DNA of 64,000 nt, from positions 1 through 64,000 of the forward strand of contig JANNOQ010000112.1 in the NCBI GenBank assembly GCA_031399085.1, read 5' to 3'. Below the pieces are notes generated by a model that made no database searches, had not been told where the DNA came from, and was given only the letters and a program-made list of their open reading frames with translations. Made by a program: the position numbers and the translations under genes. Positions 43,282-50,745 of this stretch are shown piece after piece (positions within the stretch are counted from its first letter, which is position 1; each line of letters begins with the position of its first letter). This stretch comes from R-RK-3 sp031399085 (GTDB lineage: Bacteria > Pseudomonadota > Alphaproteobacteria > Rhizobiales > Rhodomicrobiaceae).

Positions 43282-44325
43282 TCAAACTTCGGCGACGTCG
43301 ACCACGGCTTCGACAAAGGCCTGCGGAGCTTCCTGAGGTAAATTGTGCCCGACACCTCCCTTGATAAGCCGGTGCGAATATTTGCCCGAGAATTTCTTTC
43401 TATAGGATGCGGGATCCGGATGGGGCGCGCCATTGGCGTCACTTTCGAGGGTGATCGTGGGAACGGCGATGACCGGCCCCTCCGCGAGCCGCATTTCCAG
43501 ACCGCCATATTTCGGCTCGCCTTCAGCCAGCCCGAGCCGCCAGCGATAATTGTGGATCACGATGGCGACATGGTCCGGATTGTCGAAGGACGCGGCGGTG
43601 CGATCGAATGTGGCATCATCGAAATCCCATTTCGGCGACGCAATTTGCCAAATGAGCTTCGAAAACTCGCGCCGATATTGGTCGTAGCCGGCCCGGCCCC
43701 GTTCCGTGGCAAAGTAATATTGGTACCACCATTCGAGTTCGGCTTTTGGCGGCAAAGGCATTTTGCCGGCTTGCTGGTTGCCGATCAAGTAACCGCTCAC
43801 GGAGACAAGAGCGGTACAGCGCTCGGGCCAGAGTGCCGCGACGATGGCGGCTGTCCTCGCTCCCCAGTCAAAGCCGCCGATGATTGCCTTCTCGATTTTG
43901 AGCGTATCCATCAAAGCGATGACATCGAGAGCGAGCGCTGATTGTTGGCCATTGCGGACCGTGTCGCCAGAAAGAAATCGCGTCGGACCATAGCCGCGCA
44001 GATACGGAACAAACACCCGATAGCCGGCCGACGCCAGCAAAGGCGCCACATCGACAAAGCTGTGAATGTCGTAGGGCCAACCGTGCAGAAGGATGACAAC
44101 GGGGCCATCGCCGGGGCCGGCTTCAGCGTAAGCGACACTCAGCACGCCGGCATCGATCTGCTTCAATGAGCCGAACGATGTGTGCGCCCCAGGCTTAATC
44201 GTGGGCAGACCCGCTGATTTTGTCTGCGCTTCCGCAGCACCGACCATGACGAGTTCAGCGGCAGCAAAGGTCATAGCCGCAGTGCCCAAAAAGCGGCGGC
44301 GATGATGGTTGATTTCTTCGCACAT
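43282..44325 (-). CDS. Exported alpha/beta hydrolase with Asp nucleophile (epoxide-hydrolase-like)
   Basis: A 347-residue protein with a Tat signal (NHHRRRFLGTAAMTFAAAEL). The catalytic domain has VVILLHGWPYDIHSFVDVAP, nucleophile elbow IIGGFDWGARTAAIVAALWP with Asp, and a final GVGHNLPQEAP with His. The combination H-G-W-P and G-x-D-W-G is that of microsomal-type epoxide hydrolases and dehalogenases. Start at 44325: GGAGAG lies 5 bases ahead. It is the last gene of a five-gene operon (48746 to 43282) that also encodes two EHN-type hydrolases, a cupin and a thioredoxin-like protein; gaps are 63-73 bases. Confidence 0.87.
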   Translation of the reverse strand: MCEEINHHRRRFLGTAAMTFAAAELVMVGAAEAQTKSAGLPTIKPGAHTSFGSLKQIDAGVLSVAYAEAGPGDGPVVILLHGWPYDIHSFVDVAPLLASAGYRVFVPYLRGYGPTRFLSGDTVRNGQQSALALDVIALMDTLKIEKAIIGGFDWGARTAAIVAALWPERCTALVSVSGYLIGNQQAGKMPLPPKAELEWWYQYYFATERGRAGYDQYRREFSKLIWQIASPKWDFDDATFDRTAASFDNPDHVAIVIHNYRWRLGLAEGEPKYGGLEMRLAEGPVIAVPTITLESDANGAPHPDPASYRKKFSGKYSHRLIKGGVGHNLPQEAPQAFVEAVVDVAEV

Positions 44326-44388
44326 TTCTCTCTCCAAGTGGTTGGGTTGCGGTTCGTCCGCCGGATCGAAAGGGAGGAGCACCGTGGG

Positions 44389-45507
44389 TCAGCCGAAGGT
44401 GAAGGCAAAGGCCTCCACGCCCGGATCGAGAAATTCGATCTCGAACTGCCGGTCCGCGACAGGCTTTGATTGTCGGATCAGCTGATAAAGCCGCTGTTCA
44501 GTCACTGTGCCGTTGCCTTGTTCGTCAACGTCAATTCCGTGAGCAGCGCTTGGCGGCTGTCCATCGATGAGCACGCGGAATCGCACGGACGTTCCTGGCG
44601 ATGCCGGCCCCATAACGAGATGAAGATCGCGGGCGTGAAATTGATACGCTAGCCGTCCGTTGGGTTTGTTCAGCACAACGGCGTTTTTCGCCATCGTCCA
44701 ATCGCCCGCAAGTGCCCAATAATTGAGTCTCAACTTCGCCGGGATAGCAAAGACGTGCTGCCGGTCCAACAAGGCGCCGCCGGGGGAGGCAAAGTTCTCG
44801 GTGCGCTCAGAACCAAGATAATTTTCCGGCGACTTCAAGCTGCCCCAATCAGCGGCGGCTTCGGCGCCGGAGGCGTCGACCGACACCAATTCATCGCTGA
44901 CGCGGGGCTGTCCTGCCTCGGCCAACAATGACTGAATGATCATCTCCGATTGCTCGTATTGACCCTCGCCGAATTGGGAATGCCTGACGCGCCCTTGCGC
45001 ATCGATGAAGTAAAGTGCTGGCCAATAGTGGTTGTCAAAGCCGCGCCAGATTCCGAAGTCGCTATCGATCGCAATCGGATAGCCGATCCGGCCCGTCTTT
45101 ACGGCGCGGCGCACATTATCGATGTTTTTCTCGAACGCGAACTCAGGCGAGTGCACGCCGATGACCACCAGTCCGTGATCTTTGTATTTTTCAGCCCACG
45201 CGCGGACATAGGGAAGCTGGCGGAGCCAGTTGATGCAGGTGTAGGTCCAGATATTGACGAGCACGACTTTGCCGCGCAGGCCGTCAGACGTCAAAGGCGG
45301 CGAGTTGAGCCACTCGGTCGCTTGCCCAAGCGAGGCCAACTCGCTTTGGCGGGAGGTTAAGGCACTGGGAAACCCGTGCAGGAAGGCCGACCGTTCACCC
45401 GTGGATGGTGTCGATTGCGACATGTTTAAATCCTCCGCAAAGGCCGCAATCGGAGCGCCGATTGCGGCGGCGAACATCGCCGCTAACAAGAGCCTGCTTG
45501 TTTTCAT
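44389..45507 (-). CDS. Exported thioredoxin-like (DipZ C-terminal type) protein
   Basis: A 372-residue protein with a signal peptide (MKTSRLLLAAMFAAAIGAPI, cleavage near AFA). The thioredoxin-like domain has LRGKVVLVNIWTYTCINWLR, then V-R-A-W-A-E-K-Y, IGVHSPEFAFEKNIDNVRRA and cis-Pro Y-W-P-A-L-Y-F-I. The C-terminal part (about 230-372) is the jelly-roll domain that follows thioredoxin in DipZ-like proteins. The active site is C-I-N-W: the second cysteine of a C-x-x-C pair is absent, so it is monothiol. Start at 45507 with AAAGG ahead. Periplasmic thiol chemistry is likely; the link to hydrolases is unclear. Confidence 0.85.
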   Translation of the reverse strand: MKTSRLLLAAMFAAAIGAPIAAFAEDLNMSQSTPSTGERSAFLHGFPSALTSRQSELASLGQATEWLNSPPLTSDGLRGKVVLVNIWTYTCINWLRQLPYVRAWAEKYKDHGLVVIGVHSPEFAFEKNIDNVRRAVKTGRIGYPIAIDSDFGIWRGFDNHYWPALYFIDAQGRVRHSQFGEGQYEQSEMIIQSLLAEAGQPRVSDELVSVDASGAEAAADWGSLKSPENYLGSERTENFASPGGALLDRQHVFAIPAKLRLNYWALAGDWTMAKNAVVLNKPNGRLAYQFHARDLHLVMGPASPGTSVRFRVLIDGQPPSAAHGIDVDEQGNGTVTEQRLYQLIRQSKPVADRQFEIEFLDPGVEAFAFTFG

Positions 45508-45580
45508 TTGAAGAATGCCTTTCTGGATGCCGATCGACGTTGCCGCGCTTGCACGGGGAGCCGGCGCGTTCAATCGGCGC

Positions 45581-45991
45581 TCACTTAGCAAGTGTGAGGA
45601 CTGGCTTTCCTTTCTCGACGACATAGGTGGCAAGTTCCACCGCTATGGTGCTGCCGACGTTCTTCGCCGCGTGGATCGTTCCAGCCGGAATGAACAAGAC
45701 ATCGCCGGCTTTGAGCGTCACCAGCGGCTTGCCCTCGACCTCATACTCCAGCGACCCTTCGAGGACATTGATGATCTCTTCGCCCGGATGCATATGCCTG
45801 GGAAACGCTGATCCCGGGTCGAAGTCGACGCGCACCTGGATGACCTCGCGTCCGGGAGCGCTGAGATCGTGCCGTTGCAGGTCGGTTCGTTTGATTCCTG
45901 ACATTTTCGCCTCCTGAGCTTGCGCCACGTGCAGCGCTAAAGTGGTTCCCGCTATCAGCATCGCTACCGTCATGGTTCGAAGCGTTTTCAT
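45581..45991 (-). CDS. Exported cupin-domain protein
   Basis: A 136-residue protein with a signal peptide (MKTLRTMTVAMLIAGTTLAL, cleavage near AQA). The single cupin barrel has motif 1 FPRHMHPGEEIINVLEGSLE (H-x-H-x3-4-E-x6-G) and motif 2 GDVLFIPAGTIHAAKNVG (G-D-x-x-x-x-P-x-G-x-x-H), so all metal ligands are present. Cupins of this form may be small oxygenases, isomerases or sensors. It is the third gene of the operon. A tidy ribosome site (GAAAGGAAG) precedes the ATG. Confidence 0.86.
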   Translation of the reverse strand: MKTLRTMTVAMLIAGTTLALHVAQAQEAKMSGIKRTDLQRHDLSAPGREVIQVRVDFDPGSAFPRHMHPGEEIINVLEGSLEYEVEGKPLVTLKAGDVLFIPAGTIHAAKNVGSTIAVELATYVVEKGKPVLTLAK

Positions 45992-46055
45992 GTGAACTTC
46001 CTTTCGTCCTTTGTCCTTTTGCTGTTTATCGATCGCTGCTGACGGGACTGTGCCA

Positions 46056-47324
46056 TCAGCGCAGCGAGCGGAACGCTGCCCGCAACTCGACGGAGAAGAG
46101 TTCTGGCTCCTCCCACGCCGCGAAGTGGCCGCCCTTGTCGACCTCGTTGAAGTAAATCAGGTTGCGATAGGCGCGCCGTGCCCACGTCTCCGGTGCCCGG
46201 TAAACCTCTTCCGGAAACACCGTGATGGCCACCGGGAGCGAAATCTCGGCTGTCTTCTGCGCCGCAGAGAGAAGAACGCTCTGGCCGCTGGTCTCCCAAT
46301 AAAGCCGCGCTGACGAAGTCGCGCTGTTCGTCACCCAATACAGCGTGACGTCGTCCAGCATCTCGTCTTTGGTCAGCAATCGCTCGGGCTCACCGTTGTT
46401 GTAGTCATACATCCAGGCCGCAAGCCCGACGGGAGAATCCGTCAGGGCGTAGCCGATCACCTGCGGCCGCGTGCCCATCATTGCCGCGTAGGCCCTGTAC
46501 TTTTTGTAAAAAATATCGAGCGAGCTGAACGCCGCGCGTTCCTTCTCGGAGAGTTCCGCTGGCGCAGGCCCGCCTACGGCGAGACTTGCGGCCACATCGG
46601 GCGGCACCGTTGCCGGCAGGTTAATGTGGATGCCAAGTAATCCCGCCGGCGCCTGGCGCGCCATCGCGCTGGAGATGGGAGCGCCCCAGTCGCCGCCCTG
46701 GGCGACGTAGCGCTTGTAGCCTAAACGCTGCATCAGTTCGGCCCACGCGCGGGCAATGCGGTCGGGATTCCAGCCCCTGCCCTTTGGCTTGCCGGAAAAT
46801 CCATAGCCCGGCATCGACGGCAGAACGAGGTCGAAAGCGTCCATTGGGCTGCCGCCATGCGAAACCGGATCCGTGAGCGGGCCGATGGTCTTGAGTAGCT
46901 CGAAAACGGAGCCAGGCCAGCCATGCGTCATGATCAGCGGCAGGGCGTTCGGATGACGGGACCGGACATGGATAAAATGAATTTCGAGCCCATCAATTTC
47001 GATCATGAACTGCGGGAGCGCATTCAGCTTCGCCTCCCCCTTGCGCCAGTCGTACTCGGTCCCCCAGTAGCCGACGATTTCCTGTAATTTTGCGAGCTGG
47101 ATGCCCTGCGACCGGTCATCGACCGTCTCTCGGTCCGGCCATCGCGCCGCAGCAATACGGCGACGGAGATCCGCGAGCTGCTCCTCCGGGACATTGACCC
47201 TGAAGGGGCGGATCGCGTTGTCTTCGGCTGCTGCGGCCCGCTGGCCCAGGGATAGGCCGAGCGCACCGACCGCAACTGAACTAAGCAGAAAGCTGCGTCT
47301 CGTAGGCCGGTCAGTTGCAGACAT
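46056..47324 (-). CDS. Exported EHN-type epoxide-hydrolase-like protein (paralogue 1)
   Basis: A 422-residue protein. Tat signal: RPTRRSFLLSSVAVGALGLS, Ala-rich end near residue 34. The EHN lid domain follows: IRPFRVNVPEEQLADLRRRI, then W-P-D-R-E, YWGTEYDWRKGEAKLNALPQ and IDGLEIHFIHVRS. The alpha/beta hydrolase part has THGWPGSVFELL, nucleophile elbow VAQGGDWGAPISS (Asp), an oxyanion W in H-G-W-P, and His in GGHFAAWEEPELF. This is the juvenile-hormone/microsomal epoxide-hydrolase layout. It would open epoxides to diols in the periplasm. It is second in the operon, 69 bases after paralogue 2. Confidence 0.92.
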   Translation of the reverse strand: MSATDRPTRRSFLLSSVAVGALGLSLGQRAAAAEDNAIRPFRVNVPEEQLADLRRRIAAARWPDRETVDDRSQGIQLAKLQEIVGYWGTEYDWRKGEAKLNALPQFMIEIDGLEIHFIHVRSRHPNALPLIMTHGWPGSVFELLKTIGPLTDPVSHGGSPMDAFDLVLPSMPGYGFSGKPKGRGWNPDRIARAWAELMQRLGYKRYVAQGGDWGAPISSAMARQAPAGLLGIHINLPATVPPDVAASLAVGGPAPAELSEKERAAFSSLDIFYKKYRAYAAMMGTRPQVIGYALTDSPVGLAAWMYDYNNGEPERLLTKDEMLDDVTLYWVTNSATSSARLYWETSGQSVLLSAAQKTAEISLPVAITVFPEEVYRAPETWARRAYRNLIYFNEVDKGGHFAAWEEPELFSVELRAAFRSLR

Positions 47325-47393
47325 GCTACTTGCCCCTGTTTGACAATCTCGTTGGCTACTTTCGCGTGATGAAGGGGGGCGGCCCCCTTCACC

Positions 47394-48746
47394 TCACAAG
47401 GACTGACGCAGTGGCCTGAACGCGGCTCGGAGTTCCGCACTGAAGAGTTCCGGCTGTTCCCACGCCGCGAAGTGACCGCCCTTATCGACCTCGTTCCAGT
47501 AGGTGAGCTTGTGGAAACACTGCTCGCCCCAGCTGCGTGGCGCGCGATAGATTTCGCCGGGAAAGATCGTGACGGCGACCGGTACTTTCGGGATGTCGAA
47601 GGCGTTGAAGGGGCCGCCTCCGCCCTGCGCGGCGTCCCAATAGGAGCGCGACGAAGAGGTGCCGGTGTTCGTCAACCAGTAGAGCGTGACGTCGTCGAGG
47701 ATCTCGTCGCGCGTCAGCACTCGCTCCGGCTCGCCGCCGCTATGCGTCCATTCGGTGAACTTGTCATAGAAGAAGGCAAGCATCCCCACGGGCGAATCCG
47801 CCAGACTATAGCCAAGCGTCTGAGGGCGGGTGTTCATCATCTCTGCGTAGCCGAAGCCCTTCCGGTAGAAATAGTCGAGCCTGGCGAACGCCGCCTTCTC
47901 AACGTCGGAGAAGCTTTCCGGCGCCGGATCGCGGTTGCGAATGAGCCTCAAGACGCTGGCGGGCACGGTGCCGGGCATGTTGATGTGGATGCCCATGAGA
48001 CCCGCAGGAGCCTGAACCGCCATCACTTCCGAGATGATCGCGCCCCAGTCGCCGCCCTGAGACACATAGCTCGTGTAGTCCAGGCGCTGCATCAGCTTGT
48101 CCCACGCGCGGGCGACGCGATCGGGACCCCAGGTGGTGTCCTGTGGCTTGCCCGAGAAACCGTAGCCTGGGTATGTGGGAAGAACGAGGTGGAAGGCGTC
48201 TTCGGCACGTCCGCCGTGGGCCGTGGGATCTGTCAGCGGGCCGATGACCTTCAGAAGCTCCAGCGGCGAGCCGGGCCAGCCATGGGTCATGATCAACGGC
48301 ATTGCATTGGCATGCTTTGAGCGGACGTGGATGAACTGGATGTCGAGCCCGTCGATCTCGGTGATGAACTGCGGCAGGGCATTGAACTTCGCCTCGGCCT
48401 TGCGCCAGTCGTAGTCCGTCCCCCAGTAGCGCACGAGTGGCTGAAGCTTCGCCAACTGAACACCTTGCGAAAAATCGTTCACGTTCTCCCGCTCGGGCCA
48501 CCGTGTGGCAGCGATCCGACGGCGCAGGTCGACGAGCGCCTCTTCCGGAACGTGGACGGCGAACGGGCGGATTTCGTCGGCTTGGGTCGTTCCCATCGGC
48601 GAAGCTCCATGGTTTGATGGTTGGCCACGAAGCGCGTCGCCGGCTGCAGCCAGATGCGTGGAAAGCATGCTGACGGCGCCCGCTGCTGCCGAAATGGCTA
48701 AAAAGCTTCGCCGGTTGTGTGATGATCCAGTGTCGGACATAATCAT
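47394..48746 (-). CDS. Exported EHN-type epoxide-hydrolase-like protein (paralogue 2)
   Basis: A 450-residue protein whose N-terminus has S-H-N-R-R-S-F-L-A-I-S-A-A-A-G-A, a twin-arginine signal, then a spacer and the EHN domain IRPFAVHVPEEALVDLRRRI. The hydrolase part keeps THGWPGSPLELL, nucleophile elbow SQGGDWGAIISEV with Asp, and GGHFAAWEQPELF with His. It differs from paralogue 1 by an insert before the second lid (FYDKFTEWTHSGGEPERVLT). It heads the five-gene operon; a perfect ATACC-N2-GGTAT palindrome lies 136 bases upstream. A possible internal start at residue 51 (MGTTQ) would give a cytoplasmic form. Confidence 0.92.
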   Translation of the reverse strand: MIMSDTGSSHNRRSFLAISAAAGAVSMLSTHLAAAGDALRGQPSNHGASPMGTTQADEIRPFAVHVPEEALVDLRRRIAATRWPERENVNDFSQGVQLAKLQPLVRYWGTDYDWRKAEAKFNALPQFITEIDGLDIQFIHVRSKHANAMPLIMTHGWPGSPLELLKVIGPLTDPTAHGGRAEDAFHLVLPTYPGYGFSGKPQDTTWGPDRVARAWDKLMQRLDYTSYVSQGGDWGAIISEVMAVQAPAGLMGIHINMPGTVPASVLRLIRNRDPAPESFSDVEKAAFARLDYFYRKGFGYAEMMNTRPQTLGYSLADSPVGMLAFFYDKFTEWTHSGGEPERVLTRDEILDDVTLYWLTNTGTSSSRSYWDAAQGGGGPFNAFDIPKVPVAVTIFPGEIYRAPRSWGEQCFHKLTYWNEVDKGGHFAAWEQPELFSAELRAAFRPLRQSL

Positions 48747-48850
48747 TCTCCTTGCTAGAATGGGCTAGCGGCGGGTGATTGCTTAAAGTAGACTTGGTGA
48801 CAATTCTGCCAACTTTCGATCCTGAAGATAATCCAAGATAAGCTTCAGGC

Positions 48851-48868
48851 CAATTGTACGTACAATTG
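48851..48868 (-). promoter_or_regulatory. Perfect 18-base palindrome in the hydrolase promoter
   Basis: CAATTGTACGTACAATTG. An imperfect relative, CAATCGCACGTATGATTG, lies at the same distance from the second palindrome at 50513-50530. It may be an additional regulator site or part of the core promoter. Confidence 0.55.
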
Positions 48869-48874
48869 CCTCGC

Positions 48875-48890
48875 TCATACCTTGGTATGA
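48875..48890 (-). promoter_or_regulatory. ATACC-N2-GGTAT motif, site B (perfect palindrome)
   Basis: TCATACCTTGGTATGA, a perfect 16-base palindrome, 136 bases upstream of the five-gene hydrolase operon start. Confidence 0.75.
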
Positions 48891-49056
48891 ACCGATACAT
48901 TGCAGCACATTCATCTCCCGTGTTTCGATCAGGCGCTTCATGCGGTGGAAAGACGGCACGCACGGGATGCGCGCGCCGTCGGGTTTCAGATCTTTCGCGG
49001 GATGGATGGCTGCATGTGGTGGAGAGGCGGCGCACAACATGCGTGCGCCCCTGATT

Positions 49057-50397
49057 TCAGATGGATTGACGCAAGGATCTGAACCCGGCACGCACCTCGG
49101 ACGTGAGCAACGCCGGCTGTTCAAATGCCACGAAGTGGCCGCCCTTGGGGAGCTTGTTGTAATGGATGAGCTTGGGATAGGCCCGCTCCGCCCAACTCCT
49201 GGGCACCTGATAAAGCTCGTCCGGAAAGGCGCTCACGGCAATCGGGATTTTGACGCCCATAGGGACGAAGAAGGCAAGCTTGTTCTCCCAATAGAGGCGA
49301 GCCCCGGAAATCGCCGTGTTGGTCAGCCAGGCGATGGTGATGTTGTCGAGAATGTCGTCGCGCGTGAGCCCTTCGGTCTCCCCGTCGAAGACGCGGGCGA
49401 TGAGTTCGTAACTCTTGATGTCGTGGTCGAGGAACCAGGCGGCGAGCCCGATTGGCGAATCCGCAATAGCGTAAAGCGTCTGCGGGCGGCCTCCCATTTG
49501 CTGGGCATAAGCCAGGCCGTGGGTGAAGAAGAGGTCGAGCCGTTCGAACGCGTATTTCTCGTCGGCCGAGAGACCGGACGGCGGGGTGTGACTGGGAAGC
49601 GCCTGCCAAATTTCGGCCGGTACGGCGGAAGGCATGTTGGTGTGGATGCCGAGCAGTTCCGGCGCGGCCTGCACGCCCATCTGCTCCGTGACGACCGCCT
49701 CCCAATCGCCGCCTTGCGCCACAAAGCGCGTATATCCGAGGCGCTTCATCAGCAGGGTCCAGGCACGTGCGATACGGCTGGGGTCCCAGCCGGTCGCGGT
49801 CGGCTTGCCCGAATGGCCGTAGCCCGGCATCGACGGGATCACCACGTCGAACGCGTCGGATGCACTCCCGCCATGCGCGGTGGGATCGGTCAGCGGACCG
49901 ATGATCTTCAGCTGCTCGACAACCGAGCCGGGCCATCCATGCGTGACGATGAGCGGCAGCGCATTTTCATGTTTCGAACGAACGTGGATGAAGTGAATGT
50001 CGAGCCCGTCGATCTCGGTAATGAAGTTCGGCAGGGCTTTCAGTTTCGCCTCGCATTTGCGCCAATCGTACTCTGTCGACCAATAGCTCGCGAGTTTCTG
50101 CATCGTCGCGAACTGGACGCCCTGCGATGCATCGGTGACAGTCTCACGTTCGGGCCACTGGGTCGCCGCGATGCGCCGGCGGAGGTCGACGAGTTGCTCT
50201 TCTGGAGTGTTGATGGTGAAGGGGCGGATGGCGTCGGTTTTTGTCGTGCCCATCGGTAAATCTCCTTGGTTCGATGGTTGGCTGCGAATTGCCTCGCTTG
50301 CTGCGGCCAGATGAGTGGGGAGCACGCTGGCGGCGCCAGCGGCTGCTGAGATGGCGAGAAAGCTGCGCCGGCTGGGCGATGACCCCGTGGCGGACAT
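49057..50397 (-). CDS. Exported EHN-type epoxide-hydrolase-like protein (paralogue 3)
   Basis: A 446-residue protein closest to paralogue 2: twin-arginine signal S-P-S-R-R-S-F-L-A-I-S-A-A-A-G, spacer MGTTKTDAIRPFTINTPEEQ, EHN domain, THGWPGSVVEQLKIIGPLTD, nucleophile elbow VAQGGDWEAVVTE (Asp followed by Trp-Glu instead of Trp-Gly) and GGHFVAFEQPALL with His. The Gly-to-Glu change next to the nucleophile may narrow the active site or impair it. It has its own copy of the palindromic promoter region, 147 bases upstream, and is separate from the operon of paralogues 1 and 2. Gene and promoter look like a tandem duplication. Confidence 0.9.
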   Translation of the reverse strand: MSATGSSPSRRSFLAISAAAGAASVLPTHLAAASEAIRSQPSNQGDLPMGTTKTDAIRPFTINTPEEQLVDLRRRIAATQWPERETVTDASQGVQFATMQKLASYWSTEYDWRKCEAKLKALPNFITEIDGLDIHFIHVRSKHENALPLIVTHGWPGSVVEQLKIIGPLTDPTAHGGSASDAFDVVIPSMPGYGHSGKPTATGWDPSRIARAWTLLMKRLGYTRFVAQGGDWEAVVTEQMGVQAAPELLGIHTNMPSAVPAEIWQALPSHTPPSGLSADEKYAFERLDLFFTHGLAYAQQMGGRPQTLYAIADSPIGLAAWFLDHDIKSYELIARVFDGETEGLTRDDILDNITIAWLTNTAISGARLYWENKLAFFVPMGVKIPIAVSAFPDELYQVPRSWAERAYPKLIHYNKLPKGGHFVAFEQPALLTSEVRAGFRSLRQSI

Positions 50398-50745
50398 GGG
50401 TCTTCTCCTTGGTGGAATGAGAGCTAGTGGCGGGTGATTGGCTTTAGGTAGCCCTGATGCGATCCGTCAGCCAGCTTGCGATCCTAAGAATGATCAAAGC
50501 GGCGCTTCAGGCCAATCGCACGTATGATTGGCTGGCTCACACCTTGGTATGAACCGATGCGTGGGTGCAGCATTTCGTTCAGGTTCGACGGCTTCACGCG
50601 CGGACCGAAACTGCTACCCTTCCGTGCTCGTTGTTGCTCGAAGGCGCCAGTGCTAGCATGGCTGCGACCTGAGACCGGCAGCTTGTGACACGCCGCATGC
50701 GATGTGTTTCGCGCCGCGTGTTGCATCGGGTGGGAAGCGCATTCC
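50398..50745. other. Divergent region between paralogue 3 and the MASE4 kinase
   Basis: 348 bases. The left part resembles the promoter at 48747-49056 and holds site B'. It may also carry the promoter of the kinase on the other strand. Confidence 0.6.
50537..50552 (-). promoter_or_regulatory. ATACC-N2-GGTAT motif, site B' (one mismatch)
   Basis: TCACACCTTGGTATGA, differing from the perfect palindrome by one base, 147 bases upstream of paralogue 3 and about 200 bases before the divergent histidine kinase. Confidence 0.65.

Larger units (their letters stand above)
48747..49056. other. Promoter region of the hydrolase operon
   Basis: 310 bases containing two palindromes (48851-48868 and 48875-48890). 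The same arrangement recurs before the gene at 49057-50397, so the promoter was duplicated with the gene. Confidence 0.65.

Noticed and set aside
48940..50259. A 439-codon plus-strand open frame opposite hydrolase paralogue 3.
   Set aside because: Antisense shadow; the minus strand has full homology, a signal peptide and catalytic motifs.
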